This document shows positions 45,185-51,929 of a stretch of DNA of 52,673 nucleotides, in pieces. Both the position numbers and the translations under genes were made by a program. Position 1 is the stretch's first letter. Each line of letters opens with the position of its first letter. The notes below the pieces were generated by a model. That model ran no database searches. It saw only the letters and a program-made list of their open reading frames with translations, and was not told the DNA's origin. Source of the DNA: Gammaproteobacteria bacterium (GTDB taxonomy: Bacteria; Pseudomonadota; Gammaproteobacteria; Chromatiales; Chromatiaceae); assembly GCA_011389885.1 (NCBI GenBank), contig JAABTK010000023.1, positions 1-52,673 of the forward strand. Reading direction: 5' to 3'.

Positions 45185-45651
45185 CAGTAGTCCCACTGGG
45201 TCTTGCGCACGCCGCTGGCCTTTTCGGTCAGCTCCAGCATTTTGTCGAACATCTTGCCGACGATTTTCTCCTTGTCATCCAGCCCGTAGCGGCCCAGCAG
45301 ATCGCCCGGATGGGTGTACTGCAACAACACCTCGCCGGTGTCGGTTTCCCACACCAGCACCTTTAACGGCAAGTCGAGGCCGATGGAGCGCGACGCCTCC
45401 ATCAGCCGGCTGCCGAGCTTGGGGCTGCCGAATAGCAGCAGCCGGGTGTTGGGCAGGCGAATGCCGACCTCGCGCGCCGCGGTCCCATGGTCCACCGCGC
45501 CGAACACGGTCAGGCCATCCTCTTGCACCATGCGTTCGAGGCGGGCGAAGGTCTCCGCGAAACCGAAACGGCTCTCCAGGGTGATTAGGTCGCCGGCGGC
45601 GGCCCAGGGTGCGGCGGCGAGCAGCCAGAGGCCGAGAAAAATGCGTTTCAT
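45184..45651 (-). CDS. Exported DUF302-domain protein
   Basis: 155 residues from ATG 45651; the frame extends upstream over unrelated sequence. A signal peptide (about residues 1-19, ending AAPWAAAGD) precedes a DUF302 domain: SRFGFAETFARLERMVQEDG, LPNTRLLLFGSPKLGSRLM and LPLKVLVWETDTGEVLLQYTHP. DUF302 proteins are small periplasmic or cytoplasmic proteins of unknown function, common in sulfur-oxidising and methanotrophic gammaproteobacteria. Coupled to glnE. Confidence 0.82.
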   Translation of the reverse strand: MKRIFLGLWLLAAAPWAAAGDLITLESRFGFAETFARLERMVQEDGLTVFGAVDHGTAAREVGIRLPNTRLLLFGSPKLGSRLMEASRSIGLDLPLKVLVWETDTGEVLLQYTHPGDLLGRYGLDDKEKIVGKMFDKMLELTEKASGVRKTQWDY

Positions 45652-45716
45652 GATAGGTCTCCTGTTGGACAGAAATCGCCAAAGGCGGGGGGTCATTGTA
45701 CTCGGCGGGGAGCGTT

Positions 45717-46073
45717 TCAGCGCCGGATTTCGGCCATTGCTTGTAACACGGCCGCCGCCAACTCCAGCGCCTCGCAGGCCTGTTGCCGGGAAAAATGGCT
45801 GTCGAGATTGTAATCCGCCTCCAGTTGAAAATCCCGCGTTCGGGCCAACATCAGCGCCGCGGCCCGGGTGTCCGCTCGGCCCTTGAGGCGGATTATCAGG
45901 CGTCCGTGCAAGCCCGCGCCCGCAGGGCTGTCGGCCAGCGGCTGCACCCATTTCAGGCAGCTGTGGAAGGCCGCGTAATAGGCCCGACTGGCGCAGTTGC
46001 GGTGCTCCACTTCGGTCTCGCCCGCGCACTGCGCGCGGGCCGAATCGAGAAATTGCTTGGCTTCGAGTGACAT
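45717..46073 (-). CDS. HEPN-like helical protein
   Basis: 118 residues, all-helical. HRNCASRAYYAAFHSCLKW near residues 24-42 resembles the HEPN-domain start (RSYYAAFHAA type), and LHGRLIIRLKG and ADYNLDSHFSRQQACEALELA fit the later helices of the family. HEPN proteins often act with nucleotidyltransferase partners as toxin-antitoxin systems. The Rx4-6H ribonuclease motif is not evident here, so RNase activity is doubtful. It is 22 bp downstream of a TPR-like gene, probably in one operon. Confidence 0.6.
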   Translation of the reverse strand: MSLEAKQFLDSARAQCAGETEVEHRNCASRAYYAAFHSCLKWVQPLADSPAGAGLHGRLIIRLKGRADTRAAALMLARTRDFQLEADYNLDSHFSRQQACEALELAAAVLQAMAEIRR

Positions 46074-46095
46074 TGGGGTGACGCCTAGCTGCGGC

Positions 46096-46857
46096 TCATC
46101 GGGCGCGGATGCCGATGACCAGGGGATAGGAGATCAGGCGGTCGGCATCCGGGCGGTCGAGGATCGCGCGGTCGAGTTCGCCGCACATGCGCGCCGCCTC
46201 GGCCCCGTCCACCGGCGCCACCACCCAAAAGCTCAGCCATTGGTCGGCGCCGTCTATGGTCAGCGCGCCGCCGCCCTCGGCAATCCCGCCGCCAGCGCCG
46301 CGGGTGATGGCGAAACAGGCATCGATCCAGACTAGCAGGTCGCTGTCGGGGATCTGCTGCAAGTCCAGCCAATGCGCGATCTGCAGGGTGGCGTCCGCCA
46401 CGCGCCGGGGGCCGTCGCTGAGCGGCCGCTTGGCCATGGCCAGGGCCTTTTGCCCGCGCCGGAAGCGGCCCGTGACATAACAGCCCGAGATATAGCGCCC
46501 CAGGGCCTCGGCCGAGCCGGGGTTTTGCGCCGCGGCCTTGCGGTTGATCTCCAGAGACTCCTCCACCCGACCGAGGATCCGCAGGGAGGCGGCGTAATTG
46601 TTGGCGATATCCGGGTTGCGGCCGCCAGCGGCATTCTGCGCCGCCTGGTGCCAGCGCCGGGTTTGTTTTTCCTCGCCGCGCAGGGCCGCAATCACACCCA
46701 GCGCCGAGTAGGCGCCGGGAGGATCGATCGCCTTCAGGCGCTCGGCGTCGGTCTCGATGCGACGCAGCAGGAAATCCGAAATTTCACCGCCGCGCAGGAA
46801 ACGCCCGATGCGCTCGAAGATCTCTTCAGTGGTGGCGGTGTCAGGTCCGTTTTCCAC
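46096..46857 (-). CDS. TPR-like hypothetical protein
   Basis: 253 residues. Residues ~50-150 are helical hairpins with TPR-like spacing: SALGVIAALRGEEKQTRRWH, NYAASLRILGRVEESLEINR and GRYISGCYVTGRFRRGQKAL. The C-terminal ~80 residues are beta/mixed (LTIDGADQWLSFWVV) with no assigned family. No signal peptide. It is followed by the HEPN-like gene in the same direction, so the two may work together; no known system is recognised. Confidence 0.6.
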   Translation of the reverse strand: MENGPDTATTEEIFERIGRFLRGGEISDFLLRRIETDAERLKAIDPPGAYSALGVIAALRGEEKQTRRWHQAAQNAAGGRNPDIANNYAASLRILGRVEESLEINRKAAAQNPGSAEALGRYISGCYVTGRFRRGQKALAMAKRPLSDGPRRVADATLQIAHWLDLQQIPDSDLLVWIDACFAITRGAGGGIAEGGGALTIDGADQWLSFWVVAPVDGAEAARMCGELDRAILDRPDADRLISYPLVIGIRAR

Positions 46858-46950
46858 GTTGGCTCAGTAGTTATGAACGGCTGTTGATTCGGTACTTCAA
46901 ATCGTATCATAGGCCCTTTGCCCAGTGGGAGACGAAAAACCCCTGCGCCT

Positions 46951-48312
46951 TCACAACGCCTCGGCCAAGCCGAAGCGCTTGATCATGCGGTAGACGCTGC
47001 GCTCGGACACCCCCATCACCTGGGCCACTTTTGAGCGCCGCCCCGAGTGTTTGTTAAGCAGCATTTCCAAATAGGCCCGCTCCAGCTCCTCTAGGTTCGG
47101 GTCCTGCTGAAAGGTGAACGACAGCGTGGCCTCGCGCGTCGGCTGCGCGTCGGCGAGGCCAAAGTGGTTGATGTCGATGCGGCGCTTTTCCCGCGACAGG
47201 ATGATCGCCCGCTCGATTACGTTCTTCAGCTCCCGCACATTGCCCGGCCAGTCATAGGCCACCAGGGTGCGCATGGCCTCCGGGGCCACGGTTTTGTTGA
47301 TGCGGCGGGAAAAATCGTGGTTGCGGATGAAGTGCTCGACCAAAAACGGGATGTCGTCGCGCCGCTCGCGCAACGGCGGGGTGATGATAGTAAAGGCGTT
47401 GAGGCGATAGAACAGGTCGGGCCGAAACCCCCCCTCGCGGCTCATCTCTTCGAGGTTGCGGTTGGTGGCGGCGACCACCCGCACATTAGAGGTCAGGTCC
47501 TTGTTGCCGCCTAGGCGCCGGAACTTGCCGCTTTCGAGCACGCGTAACAGCTTGGCCTGAATCGGCGGCTCGATTTCGCCGATTTCGTCCAGAAACAGGG
47601 TGCCGCCCTCGGCCCCCTCGATGAGGCCCTTCTTCTGTCGATCCGCGCCGGTAAAGGCCCCCCGCTCGTGGCCGAAAAGCTCCGACTCGAACAGGGTCTG
47701 CTGAATGGTACAGCAATCCACGGCGACAAAGTTGCGGTCCGCGCGCGCGCTTTGTTCGTGAATGCCGCGGGCCACCAGCTCCTTGCCCGAGCCGCTTTCG
47801 CCCTGAATCAACACCGTCATGTCCGAGGGGGCCACGGCCTCGATCAGCTCCTTGACCCGCTCTAGCGCCTGCCCGGCGCCGATCATAAACGACATGGAGC
47901 CTTCGCGCGCCTTCAGGCGCTGGCGGCAGAACTGGTGGTCGTGGCGCAAGGCGGCGTTTGCCAGCACCTTTTCGACATTGAACAGCAGTTCCTCATGGCT
48001 CACCGGCTTCACCAAATACTCGGCGGCCCCGGCCTTAACCGCTTCAACGGCGTTCTTCACCGAGCCGAAAGCGGTGAGCACGATCACCGCCGGCACGTCC
48101 TCCACCAGATCCGGCAGGCGTTCGAGGGTGTTGCCGTCGGGCAGCCGCATATCGGCGATCACCAGCTTAGGGTCGCGGGCCTTGAGGTAACGGTCCGCTT
48201 CGGCCCAGCTCTGCACCCCATCCACCGCGAAGCCGTGATTGGCGAGGATACGGATCAGCAGCTGCTTCAGGGTGTCATCGTCTTCGATCAATAGGATCTT
48301 GCTTTGCGCCAT
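46951..48312 (-). CDS. NtrC-family sigma-54-dependent response regulator
   Basis: 453 residues from ATG 48312. The receiver domain has acidic E10-D11-D12 and phospho-acceptor D54 in [10 protein letters not shown]. The AAA+ domain has Walker A GESGSGKE (171-178), the sigma-54 contact loop GAFTGA within [13 protein letters not shown] (218-223) and Walker [11 protein letters not shown]. The Fis-type HTH is at the C-terminus ([20 protein letters not shown]). All residues for sigma-54 activation are intact. The gene lies 18 bp after the sensor kinase. Three CTGACA-N3-TG[T/G]CAG palindromes and two sigma-54 promoters beyond the kinase gene are the likely targets. Confidence 0.92.
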   Translation of the reverse strand: MAQSKILLIEDDDTLKQLLIRILANHGFAVDGVQSWAEADRYLKARDPKLVIADMRLPDGNTLERLPDLVEDVPAVIVLTAFGSVKNAVEAVKAGAAEYLVKPVSHEELLFNVEKVLANAALRHDHQFCRQRLKAREGSMSFMIGAGQALERVKELIEAVAPSDMTVLIQGESGSGKELVARGIHEQSARADRNFVAVDCCTIQQTLFESELFGHERGAFTGADRQKKGLIEGAEGGTLFLDEIGEIEPPIQAKLLRVLESGKFRRLGGNKDLTSNVRVVAATNRNLEEMSREGGFRPDLFYRLNAFTIITPPLRERRDDIPFLVEHFIRNHDFSRRINKTVAPEAMRTLVAYDWPGNVRELKNVIERAIILSREKRRIDINHFGLADAQPTREATLSFTFQQDPNLEELERAYLEMLLNKHSGRRSKVAQVMGVSERSVYRMIKRFGLAEAL

Positions 48313-48330
48313 GGTTCGATTCCGGGTCAA

Positions 48331-50202
48331 TCAGGGCCGGTCTGCGTCCGGCAGGATAACGGTGAAACAACTGCCCCGCCCAGGTTCGCTCTCCAGCTCC
48401 AGTGCGCCGCCGCGGCTGCGCAAAATGGAGCGGCAGATAAACAGCCCCAGCCCGGAACCCGAAGAGCCGTCGGCCCGGCGGCTGAAAAACGGATAAAAGA
48501 TCCGCTGTTGCTCGGACGCCGCGATGCCGGCCCCGGTATCGGTGATGACCACGCGCACCGTGCCCGCGGCCCGTTCGCCCCGAATCCGCAGCCGCCCGCC
48601 TTTGGGCATGGCGTGAAAGGCGTTTTGGGCCAAATTGAGTATCACCATCCGCATTTCGCTGTCCGCCGCCAACACCCGCAACGGCGGCTCGGGCCAGGCG
48701 GTCTCCAGCTGCACGCTGGCCTGCTTCGCCTCCCAGCGCAGCAGGGATAGGGTCTCTTCGGCCGCCCGCCCAAGGTCCACCAACTCCTCTTCGATCCCCG
48801 GCGGCGAGCTGAGCTTGAGCAGGCGATCGGTGACATCGATGCACTTATCCACCTCCCGATCCACCAGTTGCAGGTAATCCGCCACCAACGGCGAGCAGCC
48901 CCTCGCGGCCTCGGGATCCGAGCGCAGGCTGCCCAAGGCCAGCCGCACCGAGGCCAGCGGATTGTGAATCTCATGCGCCACGCCGGCCGACAGCCGCCCG
49001 AGTTCGGCCATTTTCTGTTCGTGGGAAAACCGCACCTGGGCCTCCAGGTCGCGAATCGATTCGATGATCAGCCGCTGCGGCCGTCCGCGCCGGTTCAGGG
49101 TCACGGCGGCGGCGGTGATCTCCACCTCCAGCAGCGCCCCATCGGCCCGCCGATGGCGGTCCACGAAGCGAATCTCTTGCGCCTTCCCCGCGGCGGCCAG
49201 CTCGTCCAACGGACAGGGCTTGAGGGTGGGCGCGCAGGGCTCTTGCGCGCCATGGGCCGACTCCCAACAGCGCTGCCCCAGAATGCAGCCCGGATCGAGC
49301 CCCAACTGCGCGCAATAGGTGCGATTGGCCAGCACCAAGCGGCCCTCGGCGTCGAAAATACGCACCCCGTCCGGGATGGTATCGATCAAGGCTTGCAGGA
49401 ATCGTTCCTCTTCTTCCAGTTCATTCACGCTGGCCTGCAGGCTCGCCGCCATCGCATTGAAGTCCGCCCCCAACTGCGCCAGCTCATCGTTTCCCGCCAA
49501 CGCCACGCGGGCGCTCAAATCGCCCCCGGCCAGGGCCTCGCTGGCCCGGCTCAGGCGCTCTACCGGCCGCAACACAAAACGCCGCATGAACCACCAACCC
49601 CCGATCAGGGTGGCCACCACCACCACCGCCCCCGCGCCCATTAACAGCAGGGTGGTGCGAAAGGCCTGATCCCGCAACGGGGCCGCCGCATAATCCACGA
49701 ACAACACGCCGTTGAACGGCTTCGTCGCCACCGAACCGTGGCAGGGCGTGCAGGGGGTGCGATTCGGCACCGGGTTGATGCTGCGTAGCAAATCCCCCCC
49801 GGCGGGGTCGGCCATAAATAAGGCCTCGGGGGCCGTGTAGGGCAGCGCGCCCTCCCACAGCATGTGCCCGAGCCTGGATGCGTCGCTGGAAAACCGGACC
49901 TCCCCCAAGGGGTTGGCGATCATCACCCGCTCCACCCCCGGCTGCGCCCCCAGCCGGTCTACGATCTGCTCAAGCCCTTGCAAATCCCGCTTCAGCATGG
50001 CGTTTTCCAGCGTCACCTGGAGCAGGGAGTTCACCTGGCCCGCCGCCTCCTGGCGCATGCGGCCAATCTCCTGGCTGTACATGCTGACGAACAATAAGAG
50101 AAACAGCAGCGAACACAGCACCAATCCGGCCGCAGTGCCAGCGGCGAACTTGGCGCCTAGGCGCCGCAGGCGCGGTCGTCGAAGAACCGGAAACGGGCTC
50201 AA
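48331..50202 (-). CDS. Membrane histidine kinase with CxxCH haem c motif and Cys-rich PAS domain
   Basis: 623 residues from TTG 50202, preceded by AAGGAG at the right distance. Layout: TM1 (~18-42); periplasmic domain (~43-182) ending NPVPNRTPCTPCHGSV with C151, C154 and H155, a haem c attachment motif (DNA 49738-49752); TM2 (~183-208); HAMP; PAS (~268-390) with C306, C312, H317, C323 and C330 in a pattern GC...RCWESAHG...PC......PCPL; HisKA with GVAHEIHNPLASV (His410); HATPase (NLAQNAFHAMPKGG, DTGAGIA, SGSGLGLFICR). It likely senses redox state or a gas through haem, and phosphorylates the NtrC-type regulator. Confidence 0.9.
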   Translation of the reverse strand: MSPFPVLRRPRLRRLGAKFAAGTAAGLVLCSLLFLLLFVSMYSQEIGRMRQEAAGQVNSLLQVTLENAMLKRDLQGLEQIVDRLGAQPGVERVMIANPLGEVRFSSDASRLGHMLWEGALPYTAPEALFMADPAGGDLLRSINPVPNRTPCTPCHGSVATKPFNGVLFVDYAAAPLRDQAFRTTLLLMGAGAVVVVATLIGGWWFMRRFVLRPVERLSRASEALAGGDLSARVALAGNDELAQLGADFNAMAASLQASVNELEEEERFLQALIDTIPDGVRIFDAEGRLVLANRTYCAQLGLDPGCILGQRCWESAHGAQEPCAPTLKPCPLDELAAAGKAQEIRFVDRHRRADGALLEVEITAAAVTLNRRGRPQRLIIESIRDLEAQVRFSHEQKMAELGRLSAGVAHEIHNPLASVRLALGSLRSDPEAARGCSPLVADYLQLVDREVDKCIDVTDRLLKLSSPPGIEEELVDLGRAAEETLSLLRWEAKQASVQLETAWPEPPLRVLAADSEMRMVILNLAQNAFHAMPKGGRLRIRGERAAGTVRVVITDTGAGIAASEQQRIFYPFFSRRADGSSGSGLGLFICRSILRSRGGALELESEPGRGSCFTVILPDADRP

Positions 50203-50295
50203 TACACAGGCTCCTTCAATAGAGGTTAGAACGGCCGCGCACAACCATCGCAGGCATAGGCGTAGTCGCAGTTTACGATTTTATGAAAAAAATCT

Positions 50296-50310
50296 CTGAC
50301 ATTTTGTCAG
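50296..50310. promoter_or_regulatory. Putative enhancer palindrome 1 for the NtrC-type regulator
   Basis: CTGACA-TTT-TGTCAG, perfect 6-bp arms. Its centre is about 108 bp upstream of the start predicted from the sigma-54 promoter at 50385, a usual enhancer distance. Two near-identical copies lie before the second sigma-54 promoter. Confidence 0.62.
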
Positions 50311-50384
50311 CCATGGGCGGCGCCGGCAAACATTAGCGGCATGCGCAAGCGGCGCCGAGCCCGGGAAGGCGTATCCTAAGGCCG

Positions 50385-50400
50385 TGGCGCAGGGCTTGCA
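50385..50400 (+). promoter_or_regulatory. Sigma-54 promoter 1
   Basis: TGGCGCAGGGCTTGCA matches TGGCAC-N5-TTGCA with invariant GG and GC exactly 10 bp apart. Expected start near 50411, about 93 bp before the three-repeat protein gene. The divergent regulator with GAFTGA supports function. Confidence 0.7.
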
Positions 50401-50503
50401 TAGTTCAATTGGTACGCCACCCTTCCGCCCCGCCTGCGGTGCGCGGCCTAATCAGTGCCGACGCCCGTACGGGGCCCGTTCTTTGCGAGGAGAGACTCGG
50501 AAA

Positions 50504-51244
50504 ATGAAGCACAACAACAAGACCAACGGTTTTATCCGGCTGGCGCTGGGGGTTTGCGCCATGGCCTATGCCTCGGTGCTGGCCGCCGCGGATCTGACGC
50601 AAATGCGGGAGCGCCTCACGCCCTTCGGCTGGTCGGTGGCCGAAGAAGCGGACGGCAGCCTGGTGCTGGTGCCCTCGGCCGCGCCCGAACCGCCGCCCGC
50701 GCTGGAGCCCGCCGCCGTGCTGGGCATGAGCGCCGCGGCGCGCGAGCGCCTGGAGGCCTCCGGCTGGCGGGTCGAGACGGGGGCCGACGGCGGTCTGTTG
50801 CTCTACCCCCCGGCCGTCGCGTCATCCGCAAGCACGCCCGCAACCGTTCCGGCGCCCGCCCCAGAGAAATTCAGCCCGGCCGCCCGCCAGCGCTTGCAAG
50901 CCCATGGTTGGCGGATCGACGAGGAGCCGTCCGGGGCGGTCTTGCTGTACCCGCCAGCCGATGCGGCGAATCCCTCAACGCAACCTGCTTCGGCCGCGAC
51001 CGCGGCCCCCGATTGCGGCCAGACCGTACAGGCGGATGTCACCTTGCCGGTGGATAGTTGGCAGAAGGCCCGCGACCTGGCAGCGGCCTGGGTGAGCCAG
51101 CAGGACGACGGCGTGACCGTGGGGCGTATTCGGCGGGTGTTGAATCTCTATGTGGTCAGTATCGTGGATGCAACGCCCCCGTTCGAGCTGCGCCGCCAAC
51201 TGGTGATCCGCGAGGCGGACGGCCGGGTGCTGGTGGGGTACTGA
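50504..51244 (+). CDS. Exported protein with three GW-type sequence repeats
   Basis: 246 residues from ATG 50504 behind GCGAGGAGAG; longer readings cover the promoter. A signal peptide (about 1-28, ending SVLAAAD) is followed by three imperfect ~25-residue repeats of form L-x3-GW-x-V-x2-E-x-(D)G-x-L-L-L-x-P: RERLTPFGWSVAEEADGS (~35), RERLEASGWRVETGADGG (~80) and RQRLQAHGWRIDEEPSGA (~128), joined by Ala/Pro-rich linkers. The last ~75 residues (DSWQKARDLAAAWVSQQD ...) form a separate domain. No known family recognised. It follows a sigma-54 promoter and an enhancer palindrome. Confidence 0.72.
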   Translation: MKHNNKTNGFIRLALGVCAMAYASVLAAADLTQMRERLTPFGWSVAEEADGSLVLVPSAAPEPPPALEPAAVLGMSAAARERLEASGWRVETGADGGLLLYPPAVASSASTPATVPAPAPEKFSPAARQRLQAHGWRIDEEPSGAVLLYPPADAANPSTQPASAATAAPDCGQTVQADVTLPVDSWQKARDLAAAWVSQQDDGVTVGRIRRVLNLYVVSIVDATPPFELRRQLVIREADGRVLVGY

Positions 51245-51255
51245 CAGTTTGGCAG
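51241..51255. promoter_or_regulatory. Putative enhancer palindrome 2
   Basis: CTGACA-GTT-TGGCAG, overlapping the stop of the preceding gene. One arm base differs from palindrome 1. Centre about 243 bp upstream of the start expected from sigma-54 promoter 2. Confidence 0.58.
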
Positions 51256-51362
51256 ACGCGTCAATTTACCAAAGAAAAGCCACGCGATGCAGAACTGGCG
51301 CGGCTTTGAAGGCGGCCGCATCGGTTCGAAATCAAACCGGGGTCATCGAAGGCCGTTTGCTC

Positions 51363-51377
51363 CTGACAAGTTGGCAG
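51363..51377. promoter_or_regulatory. Putative enhancer palindrome 3
   Basis: CTGACA-AGT-TGGCAG, same arms as palindrome 2 and 122 bp from it. Centre about 120 bp upstream of the expected start of sigma-54 promoter 2, nearly the same distance as palindrome 1 from promoter 1. Confidence 0.6.
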
Positions 51378-51463
51378 GTATTCGATTTTGCAACGGCGTC
51401 CTGGCGCGCCCCTGGGGGCTTGAAATACCGCTTAGGCCCATCGCTGGGCGGCTTTGATCAGGC

Positions 51464-51481
51464 TTGGCATACGGGTTGCTA
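51464..51481 (+). promoter_or_regulatory. Sigma-54 promoter 2
   Basis: TTGGCATACGGGTTGCTA matches TTGGCAC-N5-TTGCT with GG and GC 10 bp apart. Expected start near 51491, about 63 bp before the small exported protein gene. The 309-bp gap around it holds no gene, only this promoter and the palindromes. Confidence 0.72.
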
Positions 51482-51553
51482 CATTCGACTTCCAAGGCCG
51501 GGGGGCATCGCCCCGGTCCCGTGCAACCAGAGACAACAGCGGATTCGGAATCT

Positions 51554-51859
51554 ATGAATCAATCCAGTAAGCACGCTCCTATCGGCCTGTTCGTCCTGGC
51601 GGGATTGGCCGCCGCCGTTCAAGCCGGAGATTATCCCATCGCCGGCCTGGATCCGTCCCAGCGTCCTGCGGGTGCGCCGGAAATCCGCACGGTATCCAAA
51701 GATGGCGCTTGGTACGAGCAGGCCCTTACCGGCTTGCCTGCGCCTCATCCGGCAAGCCTTAGTTTTCTCGAAGATCAAGGCAACTGGCACACCCCGTTTG
51801 ATCGCCCGGGGATGACGCCACCCTATGATCTGCGCGGCTGGCACGCGCCTCGGCGCTGA
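51554..51859 (+). CDS. Small exported protein of unknown family
   Basis: 101 residues from ATG 51554. A signal peptide (about 1-23: LFVLAGLAAAVQAGD) precedes a mature part of ~78 residues, rich in Pro, Gly and aromatic residues (DYPIAGLDPSQRPAGAPEIR, WYEQALTGLPAPHPASL, RPGMTPPYDLRGWHAP). It has no cysteines, so no disulfide or haem c. I do not recognise a family. It is the first gene after sigma-54 promoter 2 and 70 bp upstream of the Met-Gly repeat protein, so the two are likely co-transcribed and exported together. Confidence 0.68.
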   Translation: MNQSSKHAPIGLFVLAGLAAAVQAGDYPIAGLDPSQRPAGAPEIRTVSKDGAWYEQALTGLPAPHPASLSFLEDQGNWHTPFDRPGMTPPYDLRGWHAPRR

Positions 51860-51929
51860 TTCGGCCGTTTTCCGATGTAAACCCAAACGCGATCACACTG
51901 AAGCATAAATCCAAATTTGGAGGATGACC

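Noticed and set aside
45717-46073. HEPN-MNT toxin-antitoxin pair
   Set aside because: The neighbour is a TPR-like protein without a GS-x10-D-x-D nucleotidyltransferase motif, so the classical MNT partner is missing.
50391-50440. tRNA-like string (TAGTTCAATTGGTA)
   Set aside because: It resembles a D-arm, but no acceptor pairing, anticodon arm or TTCRA T-loop follows at the right distance. It lies just after the sigma-54 promoter.
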